Shown: one piece after another, positions 1-7,645 of the stretch | Numbering within the stretch: the first letter of the stretch is position 1 | Layout: each line of letters starts with the position of its first letter | Assembly: GCA_013314865.1 (NCBI GenBank) | Contig: JABUEV010000001.1 | Coordinates: 1 to 21,286, forward strand | Length of the DNA: 21,286 nucleotides | Source: Bacteroidales bacterium | GTDB taxonomy: Bacteria; Bacteroidota; Bacteroidia; Bacteroidales; VadinHA17 | Direction of reading: 5' to 3' | Program-made: the position numbers and the translations under genes | The notes under the pieces: generated by a model | The model's input: the letters and a program-made list of their open reading frames with translations, nothing else | What the model was told of the DNA's origin: nothing | Databases searched by the model: none

Positions 1-2
1 AC

Positions 3-782
3 AACCGAAAAATTAAAATTCTGTCTCTTTCAAGAAATTTTGGTCATCAGGCAGCCTTTACAGCAGGCCTGGAACATGCGAGGGGGGATGTTATTGCCAT
101 GATGGACGGTGACCTTCAGGATCCGCCTGAACTGCTTGCCGAAATGTACAGAAAAATAAAAGATGAGAATTTCGATGTGGTAAGCGGAAAAAGAACCGGC
201 CGGAAAGGAAAGAAAGGAAAAAACCTCATTACCTCATTCTTCCATTTCATATTCAGGAATATAGGCGACATAAGAAACATGGAAAACTACGGGAATTTTT
301 CCATGATGACACGTGAAGCCCTTAATGCGCTTCTTTCAATGAAAGAAAAAGTAAGATACCTCCCCGGGTTGCGCACTTTTATAGGTTTCAGACAGGGATC
401 GGTGGAATATGTTAGAGACATCCGCTACAGCGGCAAGCCAAAAATGAGCTTTAGGAACCTTCTATTCCTGGCCGCAGACGCAATATTCTCTTTTTCAAAA
501 TTTCCGATCAGATTTTGCCTGATACTCGGAATATTCGGTGCTTTATTCTTCCTTGCGGCAGGTATCATCATGCTTATACTTCACTTTTCCGGATCAGATA
601 CGGGAAGCTGGTCTCCGGCATTGCTTAGTGTCTGGTTTCTTGGATCTGTCCAGCTGATATTCCTTGGGATTCTCGGAGAATATATCTACAGAAGTTATAA
701 AGAAACCCAGAACCGTCCGCTTTATTTTATACGAAAATGTTTTGATGACGGCCCTGAAAATGATGAATCAAGGAAAGAGTAA
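3..782 (+). CDS. GtrB/DPM1-like polyprenyl-phosphate glycosyltransferase (GT2), 5' partial
   Basis: The reading frame is open to the left edge, so this is the C-terminal part of a family 2 glycosyltransferase; family members have about 310-330 residues and 259 are visible. The first visible residues include NFGHQAAFTAGLEHARGD, followed by MMDGDLQDPPE, whose DGD is the metal/nucleotide-sugar-binding DxD motif. The ATG at 99 lies inside this motif and cannot be the true start. The C-terminal third has two hydrophobic helices (about nt 500-590 and 620-680) and ends in GEYIYRSYKETQNRPLYFI, a hallmark of the GtrB/ArnC/DPM1 branch. Such enzymes move a sugar from a nucleotide donor to undecaprenyl phosphate on the cytoplasmic face. 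The next gene overlaps its end and encodes a GT-C transferase, the class that uses such lipid-linked sugars, so the two probably act in sequence. The sugar cannot be told from sequence. Confidence 0.88.
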   Translation, partial: NRKIKILSLSRNFGHQAAFTAGLEHARGDVIAMMDGDLQDPPELLAEMYRKIKDENFDVVSGKRTGRKGKKGKNLITSFFHFIFRNIGDIRNMENYGNFSMMTREALNALLSMKEKVRYLPGLRTFIGFRQGSVEYVRDIRYSGKPKMSFRNLLFLAADAIFSFSKFPIRFCLILGIFGALFFLAAGIIMLILHFSGSDTGSWSPALLSVWFLGSVQLIFLGILGEYIYRSYKETQNRPLYFIRKCFDDGPENDESRKE

Positions 783-2847
783 ATATTTATTCTGGCTTCT
801 TTCCGTATTGCTACTTTTCTTTATGCTGTATGCGGGCAGAATAGCCGGCATAAACTGTGATGAGGTTCTTCATTATAATCATTCACTTGCAGTTTATGAC
901 TACTTTGCCTCTGATGGAAAAGATCAGTCAGCCCTTAATACACCTGAGACATTCCTGAAATACTACGGACAATCCTATGACAATTTGGCAACTATTCTTG
1001 CAAAATGGTTCAATGTTGAGGATATCTACCAGTTCCGCCATTTAATGAGCTCAGTATCAGGCTGGCTGGCAGTGATGATGACGGCTTTTTTTGCAGTTTG
1101 GCTCGAAGGTTACGGTGCCGGAATTCTTGTCATTCTTCTTTTTGCTGTATCGCCAACTTTCCTGGGTCATTCACAGAATAACCTGAAAGACATACCTTTT
1201 GCTCTTGCTTATATTTCAGGAATATATTTTTCACTCAGGTTTTTATCTTCCAGGAAAATGATACCTGTTTGGGAGAGTTTACTGCTTATGTTAAGCATTG
1301 CCTTTTGCATCAGCATAAGGGCAGGAGGACTTTTGCTGATTTGTTATTTATTCTTATTCTACTTCTCCTGGTCTCTTTTCAAGTATGTAAAAAAGAAAGA
1401 TAGAAGTTTAAGTGAACCGGCTGTCAGATTCGTAATGCTCGTTTTGATTTCTGTTACAGCTTATTTCCTTAGCATGCTGTTATGGCCGTATGCTTTGCAG
1501 GATCCCCTGAGGAATGTACTTGAATCATACAGGAAAATGGCTCATTTCCCGGCAACTTTCAGGCAGATATTTGAAGGAAAAGTTGAGTGGTCTGATTATA
1601 TGCCATGGTACTACCTGATTAAATCAATGATCATAACAATTCCTCTTATTGTTACTTCAGGACTTCTCTTTAACGTGCTCCTTTTCAGGCATAAATCTGA
1701 TCCGGAAAAACTGCTGAAGTACATCCTGACTGCTTTTACATTGATATTTCCGCTGATTTTTGTATTGCTGATAAGGTCAAATCTCTACAGTTCCTGGCGT
1801 CAGTTTCTTTTTCTCTATCCCGGAATAGTGCTCTTTTCAGCAACAGGATACACATTACTTTTAAGGTCGGTAAAAAATAATTACCTGAAAACTGCCGTAG
1901 CAGTAATTATTATAGTGTTGTCTGTTCATCCTGTCCGGTTCATGTCATCCAATCTTCGTTATTCATATATCTATTACAACCAGCTTGTAGGAGGTCTTGC
2001 AGGTGCATACAGCAATTATGAGACAGATTATTATTATGTAAGTCAGACAGAAGCCTCTGAGTGGCTGATTAATTACCTGAAAGAGAAGGGAAAGACAGAA
2101 AATGTAAAAATTAAGGCTACTTATTCAGTAAACTGGATGTTCAGAAATTACCCGGGTATTGAGACTTCCTACTTCAGAAATGAAGAGAGAAGCATGCATG
2201 ACTGGGATTATGCAATAGTGACAAACAGATACATATCCCCTTATCAGCTGAAAAACAAAATCTGGCCTCCGAAGAATACAATTTATACCGTCAATGCTGA
2301 TGGTGTGCCTTTATGTGCAGTACTTGAGCGCAGAACCAAATCCGATTACTATGGTTATGAAGCACTCAGATCGGGAAAGATTAAGGAGGCAACAGGTTAT
2401 TTTGAAGATGCCTTAAGTAAGATTGATGATGATGAAATGATTTTTTATAATTTTGGGGCTGCCTTATACCAGGACGGACAGCATTGGAAAGCTGACTCGG
2501 TTCTGAAGAAAGGGCTGGAAATAAATCCGGATTTTGATCTGATTCTGATGTACTTGGGAAACATAGCAAAATCCGAAGGAAGAAATGATGAGGCCGTCTA
2601 TTATTATGAAAGGTTATTGAACGTAAACCGGAAGTATTTTGATGCGTATGTCGAACTGGCTGGTGTGCTTAAAGGCAGTGATGTTGTTAGAGCCCGTCAG
2701 GTATTGAGGACATGCCTTGAAATAAACCCCGGGTATAAACAGGCAATAATAGCACTGGCTGAAACATATACAGATACAAATCCGGAGATTGCAGAAAAGT
2801 ATATTGAACTGTTAAAAACAATTGATAATAAAAACCAAAAGAGATGA
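760..2847 (+). CDS. GT39/ArnT-like integral-membrane glycosyltransferase with C-terminal TPR domain
   Basis: A protein of about 695 residues. The frame is open from 664, but the ATGs at 760 or 763 are better starts: they overlap the upstream stop (780-782) only slightly and place a transmembrane helix right after a short basic N-terminus. After the first helix comes INCDEVLHYNHS (D34, E35), which matches the acidic first-loop site of GT-C/GT39 enzymes. About ten more hydrophobic segments follow to around residue 430, then a soluble periplasmic-type stretch. From about residue 530 there are roughly four TPR-like repeats (for example YFEDALSKID and ADSVLKKGLEINPDF). Family knowledge suggests transfer of a sugar from a polyprenyl-phosphate carrier to a protein or lipid acceptor outside the membrane, with the carrier made by the upstream GT2 enzyme. 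The TPR tail may bind the acceptor or a partner; that is inference. The stop overlaps the next start in an ATGA. Confidence 0.82.
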   Translation: MMNQGKSKYLFWLLSVLLLFFMLYAGRIAGINCDEVLHYNHSLAVYDYFASDGKDQSALNTPETFLKYYGQSYDNLATILAKWFNVEDIYQFRHLMSSVSGWLAVMMTAFFAVWLEGYGAGILVILLFAVSPTFLGHSQNNLKDIPFALAYISGIYFSLRFLSSRKMIPVWESLLLMLSIAFCISIRAGGLLLICYLFLFYFSWSLFKYVKKKDRSLSEPAVRFVMLVLISVTAYFLSMLLWPYALQDPLRNVLESYRKMAHFPATFRQIFEGKVEWSDYMPWYYLIKSMIITIPLIVTSGLLFNVLLFRHKSDPEKLLKYILTAFTLIFPLIFVLLIRSNLYSSWRQFLFLYPGIVLFSATGYTLLLRSVKNNYLKTAVAVIIIVLSVHPVRFMSSNLRYSYIYYNQLVGGLAGAYSNYETDYYYVSQTEASEWLINYLKEKGKTENVKIKATYSVNWMFRNYPGIETSYFRNEERSMHDWDYAIVTNRYISPYQLKNKIWPPKNTIYTVNADGVPLCAVLERRTKSDYYGYEALRSGKIKEATGYFEDALSKIDDDEMIFYNFGAALYQDGQHWKADSVLKKGLEINPDFDLILMYLGNIAKSEGRNDEAVYYYERLLNVNRKYFDAYVELAGVLKGSDVVRARQVLRTCLEINPGYKQAIIALAETYTDTNPEIAEKYIELLKTIDNKNQKR

Positions 2848-3116
2848 AAAGAATTCTTACAACACTCGCTTTTGCAATGATGTTAATGCTGGCCACACTT
2901 GGATTGGCGACGGCTCAGGAAACACCGCAACCCAATAAGGATACGGTTAACATGGACACTGATGCAAAACCCACTTTCTATTATGCAGTTGAGGACGAGG
3001 AGTCAGCTTCAAAATCAAAAGAAGGCGGATCAGGAACAATAGCAATAATTGCTGCAGCCGTAGTGATTGTGGCTGTTGCCGGATATTTTCTGCTCAGGAA
3101 GAAGAAAGAAAAATAG
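2844..3116 (+). CDS. Small exported bitopic membrane protein, unknown function
   Basis: A 90-residue protein whose ATG overlaps the stop of the glycosyltransferase gene by 4 bases (ATGA), so it is probably translationally coupled to it. It has a clear signal peptide (basic MKR, a hydrophobic Leu/Met/Ala core, likely cleavage near ATAQ/E at about residue 25). A polar, acidic linker of about 40 residues follows, with a YYAVEDEESAS patch and a Gly/Ser hinge. Then come a strong transmembrane segment (about residues 65-84, Ala/Ile/Val-rich) and a basic tail, RKKKEK. This predicts a type I bitopic protein with a short periplasmic segment. I recognise no named family. The hinge, helix and basic-tail layout resembles a C-terminal sorting signal, but no LPxTG, PEP or similar motif is visible. 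It may be an accessory subunit of the glycosyltransferase pair. Confidence 0.75.
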   Translation: MKRILTTLAFAMMLMLATLGLATAQETPQPNKDTVNMDTDAKPTFYYAVEDEESASKSKEGGSGTIAIIAAAVVIVAVAGYFLLRKKKEK

Positions 3117-3156
3117 AACCTCTTTTTTGGAATTCCGGTTTCTCAGAAAAGTATTA

Positions 3157-3194
3157 AATGCCGGACGCCATTATATTATGTGGCATCCGGCATT
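3157..3194. terminator. Bidirectional hairpin terminator between convergent genes
   Basis: The 14-base arms at 3157-3170 and 3181-3194 are inverted repeats with one mismatch (position 10 of the stem), enclosing the 10-base AT-rich loop at 3171-3180. The stem core is GCCGG. The hairpin sits between a plus-strand stop (3116) and a minus-strand stop (3204), so it can end transcription from both sides. Flanks are AT-rich rather than pure T runs: ATATTATATT on the plus side and TAATACTTTT on the minus side. An 11-base direct repeat, CATTATATTAT, is present at 3169-3179 and 3191-3201. Confidence 0.75.
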
Positions 3195-3203
3195 ATATTA
3201 TAT

Positions 3204-4340
3204 TCAGCTGATTTTTACCCAGACATTACCCATCTTATTCGACTGAACGACGGAGTGAATGAATTTCATTCCCCTTACCCCGTCATGGACAGTTGGAAAC
3301 TCTCCGGGGATATAAGCCTGTCCTCTTATTGATTTTGCGGTTCCCCTGTAGATGTTTGCCAGTGCTTCATATATGCCCTCCGGGTGGCCTGCCGGCATCG
3401 TATGGCTCATTTCAGCAAATTTGTCATTATAGCCATGCGCAGGTTTGAAAATCCGTGTAGGTTCTGAATCGCTAAGCATGTACAGGTAGTTAGGATTTTC
3501 CTGACCCCATTTAAGGCTTGCTTTTGATCCGTAAACTGCAATGGTAAGTCCGTTTTCCTCGCCTCCGCAGACCTGGCTCGACCTGATAACCCCTTTAAGC
3601 TTATCGCTGAAGCGGAGAAGAACTGTACCGTCAAGGTCAAGTTTAATACCTTCCTTAACTGAGTTCAGATCAGAAAGAACTTCCTTTACTTCAAGGCCGG
3701 TAGTGTATTCAATAAGATTAAATGCATGAACACCGATGTCGCCCATGCAACTGCTCACTCCTGCGTGTTCAGGTTCGAGTCTCCAGACACCTTTTATCCT
3801 GCTGTCGGTACCGTGTATAATTGAATTGATCCAGCCCTGATAGTACTGTGCATCAATACGCTGGATTGTACCGAGGGTTCCTTTGGCAATTAGGTCTCTC
3901 ATCTGACGTACCATAGGGTAGCCTGTATAGGTATGTGTCAGTGAGAAAGTGAGTTTGGTTTTCTTAACCAGTTCCTCAAGCTCAAGAGCTTCCTCCACTG
4001 TCATTGTCATTGGCTTTTCACACACGACGTGGAACCCGTTCTGCAGAAGACTTTTAGCGAAAGGATAATGAAGTGCATTTGGAGTCACAACAGCAACCAC
4101 CTCCATCCGTTTGTCGGCTGGCATGGCCAGTTCAGCCTTTATGAGGTCGTCCACGCTTTTGTAGCACCTGTCAAGACTGATGCCTTCCTGAACGGCAAAT
4201 TCCTTGCTTCTTTCATAATCGACATCAAACACACCACCTACAAGTTCAAAATCATTACAGATACGTGAGGCGCGGCGGTGCGCGTCACCTATAAAGGCGC
4301 CGATTCCGCCCCCGATCATTCCCATTCTTATTTTTTTCAT
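3204..4340 (-). CDS. Gfo/Idh/MocA family oxidoreductase
   Basis: A 378-residue NAD(P)-dependent sugar or polyol dehydrogenase. The N-terminal Rossmann fold shows RMGMIGGGIGAFIG (about residues 5-18) and an acidic strand end, GGVFDVD. The family's substrate-site motif appears as HVVCEKPMT near residue 110. The C-terminal alpha/beta domain includes DIGVHAFNLIEYTTG, whose His is typical of the catalytic region. Family members oxidise or reduce hydroxyls of sugars, inositols and sugar derivatives, often through keto intermediates. It is the last gene of a minus-strand operon with a TIM-barrel isomerase/epimerase and an MFS permease, 34 bases after the permease stop. That context suggests catabolism of an imported sugar or cyclitol; the substrate is not determined by anything I can see. 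The start ATG follows an AT-rich leader with no clear Shine-Dalgarno. Confidence 0.9.
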   Translation of the reverse strand: MKKIRMGMIGGGIGAFIGDAHRRASRICNDFELVGGVFDVDYERSKEFAVQEGISLDRCYKSVDDLIKAELAMPADKRMEVVAVVTPNALHYPFAKSLLQNGFHVVCEKPMTMTVEEALELEELVKKTKLTFSLTHTYTGYPMVRQMRDLIAKGTLGTIQRIDAQYYQGWINSIIHGTDSRIKGVWRLEPEHAGVSSCMGDIGVHAFNLIEYTTGLEVKEVLSDLNSVKEGIKLDLDGTVLLRFSDKLKGVIRSSQVCGGEENGLTIAVYGSKASLKWGQENPNYLYMLSDSEPTRIFKPAHGYNDKFAEMSHTMPAGHPEGIYEALANIYRGTAKSIRGQAYIPGEFPTVHDGVRGMKFIHSVVQSNKMGNVWVKIS

Positions 4341-4374
4341 AATCTGATATTTTAGGTTTTTGAATGATATTTAT

Positions 4375-5631
4375 TCATGCAGTTTTTCTTTTTCTGAAAT
4401 GAAGGAATGTAAAGAGTACAATCAGTACAGCAGGGACAATAGCCACATATCTAAGGGTCATAACTCCTCCCTTAAACTGTGCGGCGGCCCATGTTGCTGC
4501 TTCCTGGGTTCCCTCAACTGCCGATCTCAGTATTTCGATGCTCTGCCCGGCCGGCAAAGCTGCTGCAGTCTGGGCATCAAATATAGCACCTAGAGTCGGC
4601 TGGGCAATAGCACCTCCGAGAAAACCTATGCCTCCCATTATAGCCAGTCCAAGTGCACCGCTTTCAGGGATGTTTTCAGATACAAATCCAAGCATCGTTG
4701 GCCAGAAGAAAGCAATGCCAAGTGCAAATATTCCTGCTGATACGAATACCATCACTCCGTGAGTGTAGCCCATTAGTATAAGACCTATGAATGCAAGAGT
4801 GGCTGATAACAGCAATATTACAGTGGATTTTGTATTGTGAATAAATGTTCCTCCGAACTGACGGGCCAATGCCATTATACCTGATATCCAGACAAGAAGC
4901 AGAATGGGATTGTCGGATACATTTGAAAGAAGTGCTGCAATCCACTGGTTGGTACCCAGTTCAGTTGCGGCAGTAAGTATCATGCAGAATGCCATGAAGA
5001 GGAACAAAGGACTTACGCAGGCTTTCAGCATGTCTTTATAACTGAATCCTGATGTGACGCGTTCTGTTTCAGGGAATTTCTTATTAAAGAACATTAGTCC
5101 GTAAGCTAAAGTCGGAAGAAGCATTACACCCATTGCCCATCTCCAGTTTGTGAGTCCGATATTGTTAAAAAGGTATACAACCAGTCCGCCCATCACCACA
5201 CCGGTTGGGAACCATGCATGGAACCTGTTAAGGCGCCTGGTCTTTTCATCAGTGTACATGCTTGTTATCAGTGGATTACAGGCAGCCTCCACGCTTCCGT
5301 TGGCAATGCCGATAAACAGGGTTGAGATGAAGAGTGTCCAGAAACCGGTTGCAAGGATAGTCATTACAATACCGATGACATGACAGAAAAAAGCAATTGC
5401 AATAATACGTCCTATACCGATTATATCGACAAGAGGACCGCCGAATACCATAGCCAGGGTGAAGCCCCAGAAGGCTGTTCCGACAATCCATCCCACCTGC
5501 TCGTTGGTAAGGCTGAATTCTTTGGCCCATACGCCTTCCACAAAGCCGCCCCTGGTGCCGAAAGCAAGGGCAGTGACAACTAATGCAACACAACTTGCAT
5601 TGAATAACTGGGTTTTCTTTATTGCATCCAT
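4375..5631 (-). CDS. MFS sugar permease-like transporter
   Basis: A 418-residue polytopic membrane protein with about 12 hydrophobic helices and no signal peptide, typical of the major facilitator superfamily. Supporting motifs are the first-helix GTRGGFVEGVW, the loop 2-3 segment GGPLVDIIGIGR (an MFS motif-A-like position, with Asp and Arg), an FHAWFPTGVVMGGL helix, and a central charged cytoplasmic loop (MFFNKKFPETERV) separating the two six-helix halves. It ends in a basic tail, HFRKRKTA. It probably imports a sugar or related compound by proton symport. It lies between the isomerase/epimerase (51 bases upstream) and the Gfo/Idh/MocA dehydrogenase (34 bases downstream) on the same strand, which ties its substrate to those enzymes. 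No substrate-specific residues can be named from sequence alone. Confidence 0.88.
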   Translation of the reverse strand: MDAIKKTQLFNASCVALVVTALAFGTRGGFVEGVWAKEFSLTNEQVGWIVGTAFWGFTLAMVFGGPLVDIIGIGRIIAIAFFCHVIGIVMTILATGFWTLFISTLFIGIANGSVEAACNPLITSMYTDEKTRRLNRFHAWFPTGVVMGGLVVYLFNNIGLTNWRWAMGVMLLPTLAYGLMFFNKKFPETERVTSGFSYKDMLKACVSPLFLFMAFCMILTAATELGTNQWIAALLSNVSDNPILLLVWISGIMALARQFGGTFIHNTKSTVILLLSATLAFIGLILMGYTHGVMVFVSAGIFALGIAFFWPTMLGFVSENIPESGALGLAIMGGIGFLGGAIAQPTLGAIFDAQTAAALPAGQSIEILRSAVEGTQEAATWAAAQFKGGVMTLRYVAIVPAVLIVLFTFLHFRKRKTA

Positions 5632-5682
5632 TTTAAACTTGGGTTAGGTAATTAAAAGATTGTTTATTTTGATTTTTAGGGT

Positions 5683-6675
5683 TTATTTTTCAAAGGCTGA
5701 ATCGAAGGCTATTTTTGACGGTTCAAAATCAACGGCTTTCACAAATTCACATGCTTCCCTTGCTCCGTGTTCACGATCCATGCCACTGTCTTCCCATTCA
5801 ACCGAAAGAGGTCCTTTATATCCGATCCGGTTCAATGCCCTGATTATCTCTTCAAAATTAATATTACCTCTTCCCAGGCTTCTGAAATCCCAGTAGCGGC
5901 CTTTTGCCCCGAATTCAGTATGGCCCCCGAATACGCCGGCTTCAGTCGGAACATCCGACCATCCTACGTCTTTCATATGAACATGGAATATTTTGTCTCT
6001 GAACCTGTAAATGAACTCAACATAATCAACTCCCTGGTATCCGAAATGCGAGGGATCATAGTTGAATCCAAATGCAGGGTGATTTTTCAGAACCTCCAGA
6101 GCCTTGCTTGCTGATGCTATGTCAAAAGCAATCTCTGTGGGATGAACTTCAAGTCCGAAACGTATCCCGATCTTCTGATATGCATCAAGGATAGGCTTCC
6201 ATAGTTTTGCAAACTCCCTGAAGCCTTTTTCAATCATTTCAGGCGGAACCGGCGGGAAGGAATAACATAAATGCCATATCGGGCTTCCTGTGAATCCGTT
6301 AACAATTGAAACACCAAGCCTTTTTGCGGCTTCACCTGTTTTAATCATTTCTTCGGCAGCCCTTTTTCTGACACCTGATGGTTTACCGTCACCCCAGACA
6401 TATGCCGGAAGAATTGCCTTATGCCTCTCGTCGATGAGGTCAGCAACCGCCTGCCCAACCAGGTGACTTGACACTGCAAAAACCTTGAGTCCGTATTTTT
6501 CAAGGGTTTTTCGTTTTGCCCTGCAATAAGAATCAGTGGCCTTGTCAACTTCAAAATGATCTCCCCAGCATGCCAATTCAAGACCATCATAACCGAAATC
6601 ACGTGCTTTTTCACATACTTTTTCAAACGGCAAATCGGCCCATTGCCCCGTAAATAAAGTAACTGGTCTGCTCAT
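5683..6675 (-). CDS. Sugar phosphate isomerase/epimerase-like TIM-barrel protein
   Basis: A 330-residue soluble protein of the xylose-isomerase-like TIM-barrel family (AP endonuclease 2 fold). Visible strand and metal-site motifs are [15 protein letters not shown] near the N-terminus, [14 protein letters not shown] in the middle (a metal-ligand Glu), [14 protein letters not shown] (Asp and His ligands), [11 protein letters not shown] (the family's HxHxKD), and [13 protein letters not shown] near the C-terminus (the last metal-ligand Glu). Relatives isomerise or epimerise keto sugars, inosose or hydroxypyruvate-type substrates using a divalent metal. It is the first gene of the minus-strand operon with the MFS permease and the Gfo/Idh/MocA dehydrogenase, a trio typical of uptake and oxidation of a small sugar or cyclitol. 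No glycosidase is in the cluster. Confidence 0.85.
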   Translation of the reverse strand: MSRPVTLFTGQWADLPFEKVCEKARDFGYDGLELACWGDHFEVDKATDSYCRAKRKTLEKYGLKVFAVSSHLVGQAVADLIDERHKAILPAYVWGDGKPSGVRKRAAEEMIKTGEAAKRLGVSIVNGFTGSPIWHLCYSFPPVPPEMIEKGFREFAKLWKPILDAYQKIGIRFGLEVHPTEIAFDIASASKALEVLKNHPAFGFNYDPSHFGYQGVDYVEFIYRFRDKIFHVHMKDVGWSDVPTEAGVFGGHTEFGAKGRYWDFRSLGRGNINFEEIIRALNRIGYKGPLSVEWEDSGMDREHGAREACEFVKAVDFEPSKIAFDSAFEK

Positions 6676-6865
6676 AAGTAAATAGTATTAGGTTATATTA
6701 AACTTGGTTTGGTAGACTTAAAGACTGAGTCAGGTATTATCATGATAGAACTTAGTTGCAGGTTGATATTGTAGGGTCATGCTAAGATAAGAAAATCCTG
6801 TTCAATCTTTCAGGATGATTTATGATTATTTGTTTATTTTGTCAGATAATCTATAAAATATCATT
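6676..6865. other. Divergent intergenic region (isomerase operon / nitroreductase)
   Basis: This 190-base AT-rich gap must hold promoters for the minus-strand sugar operon and the plus-strand nitroreductase gene. I see no perfect TAnnTTTG box on either strand. A short dyad, ATCCTG at 6795-6800 with CAGGAT at 6811-6816 (10-base loop), could be an operator. The segment 6698-6714 (TTAAACTTGG plus GGTA) is nearly repeated at 5633-5650, just upstream of the MFS start. No RNA gene is visible. Confidence 0.4.
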
Positions 6866-7624
6866 ATGAAGGATATTTCAGAAATCCTCCTGAAAAGAAA
6901 AACCATCAGGAAATACCTCGATAAACCGGTTGATGAGAAGCTTCTTGATGAAATACTGAAAGAGGGATGCAGGGCTTCAACAACTGGAAATATGCAGGTT
7001 TACAGTATAATAATTACACAGGACACCGAGAAGAAAAAAGAGCTGCTGCCTCTCCATTTTAATCAGCGTATGGTAACAGAAGCTCCGGTAGTACTTACTT
7101 TCTGTGCTGACTTTAACCGTTTTAACAGGTGGTGCATTTTAAGAAAGGCAGTGCCGGGTTATGACAATTTCCTCTCTTTCATGACTGCTGCGATAGATGC
7201 ATTGCTGGTTGCCCAGACAATATGCATATCTGCCGAAGCAAGAGGTCTTGGGATCTGTTATCTGGGCACAACGACATATATGGCGCATAAGATTATAGGT
7301 GCTTTAAACCTTCCCGCAGGTGTTGTTCCTGTTACTACCGTAACAATCGGATGGCCTGCAGAAGACCCTGAACAGGTCGACAGACTGCCGCTTGAAGCGA
7401 TTGTGCATAAGGAAGTGTATCATGATTACACTGACAAGGATATTGAAAAGTATTATCATGATAAGGAGCAAAGGGCTGACTCACTCCGTTTTGTCAGTGA
7501 AAACAACAAAGAAACACTGGCACAGGTGTTTACGGATGTCAGATACAGAAAGGAGGACAACGTCAGTTTTTCAAAAATCCTTTTGCAGGTCCTTAAAGAT
7601 CAGGGATTTATGAATAACTTCTGA
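6866..7624 (+). CDS. Nitroreductase-family FMN-dependent NAD(P)H oxidoreductase
   Basis: A 252-residue soluble flavoprotein. The N-terminus, EILLKRKTIRKYLDKPV, is the classic nitroreductase start, with basic residues that contact FMN phosphate. The segment EGCRASTTGNMQ is the conserved RxAxSxxNxQ-type FMN region, and GLGICYLGTT is the second conserved block. VPVTTVTIGWPAEDP matches the family's VxxxxxxGxP motif. About 60 residues extend past the core (EKYYHDKEQRADSL onward), as in NfsA-like NAD(P)H oxidoreductases. It likely reduces nitro, quinone or flavin-type acceptors; the physiological substrate is unknown. It stands alone, divergent from the sugar operon and convergent with the tricorn-like protease (21 bases between stops). 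Confidence 0.85.
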   Translation: MKDISEILLKRKTIRKYLDKPVDEKLLDEILKEGCRASTTGNMQVYSIIITQDTEKKKELLPLHFNQRMVTEAPVVLTFCADFNRFNRWCILRKAVPGYDNFLSFMTAAIDALLVAQTICISAEARGLGICYLGTTTYMAHKIIGALNLPAGVVPVTTVTIGWPAEDPEQVDRLPLEAIVHKEVYHDYTDKDIEKYYHDKEQRADSLRFVSENNKETLAQVFTDVRYRKEDNVSFSKILLQVLKDQGFMNNF

Positions 7625-7645
7625 TTATTGCTTCAAAGCCTTTCT

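Noticed and set aside
99..101. ATG at 99 as the start of the GT2 gene
   Set aside because: It falls inside the conserved DxD motif, and the family's NFGHQAAFTAG segment lies upstream in the same frame. The gene is cut by the window edge.
664..759. Longer N-terminus for the GT39-TPR protein beginning at ATG 664
   Set aside because: It would overlap the GT2 coding sequence by almost 120 bases and add a stretch unlike the family. The ATGs at 760/763 fit the membrane topology better.
6676..6865. A small RNA or riboswitch in the largest intergenic gap
   Set aside because: Only one short 6-base dyad is present and no known riboswitch core is recognisable.
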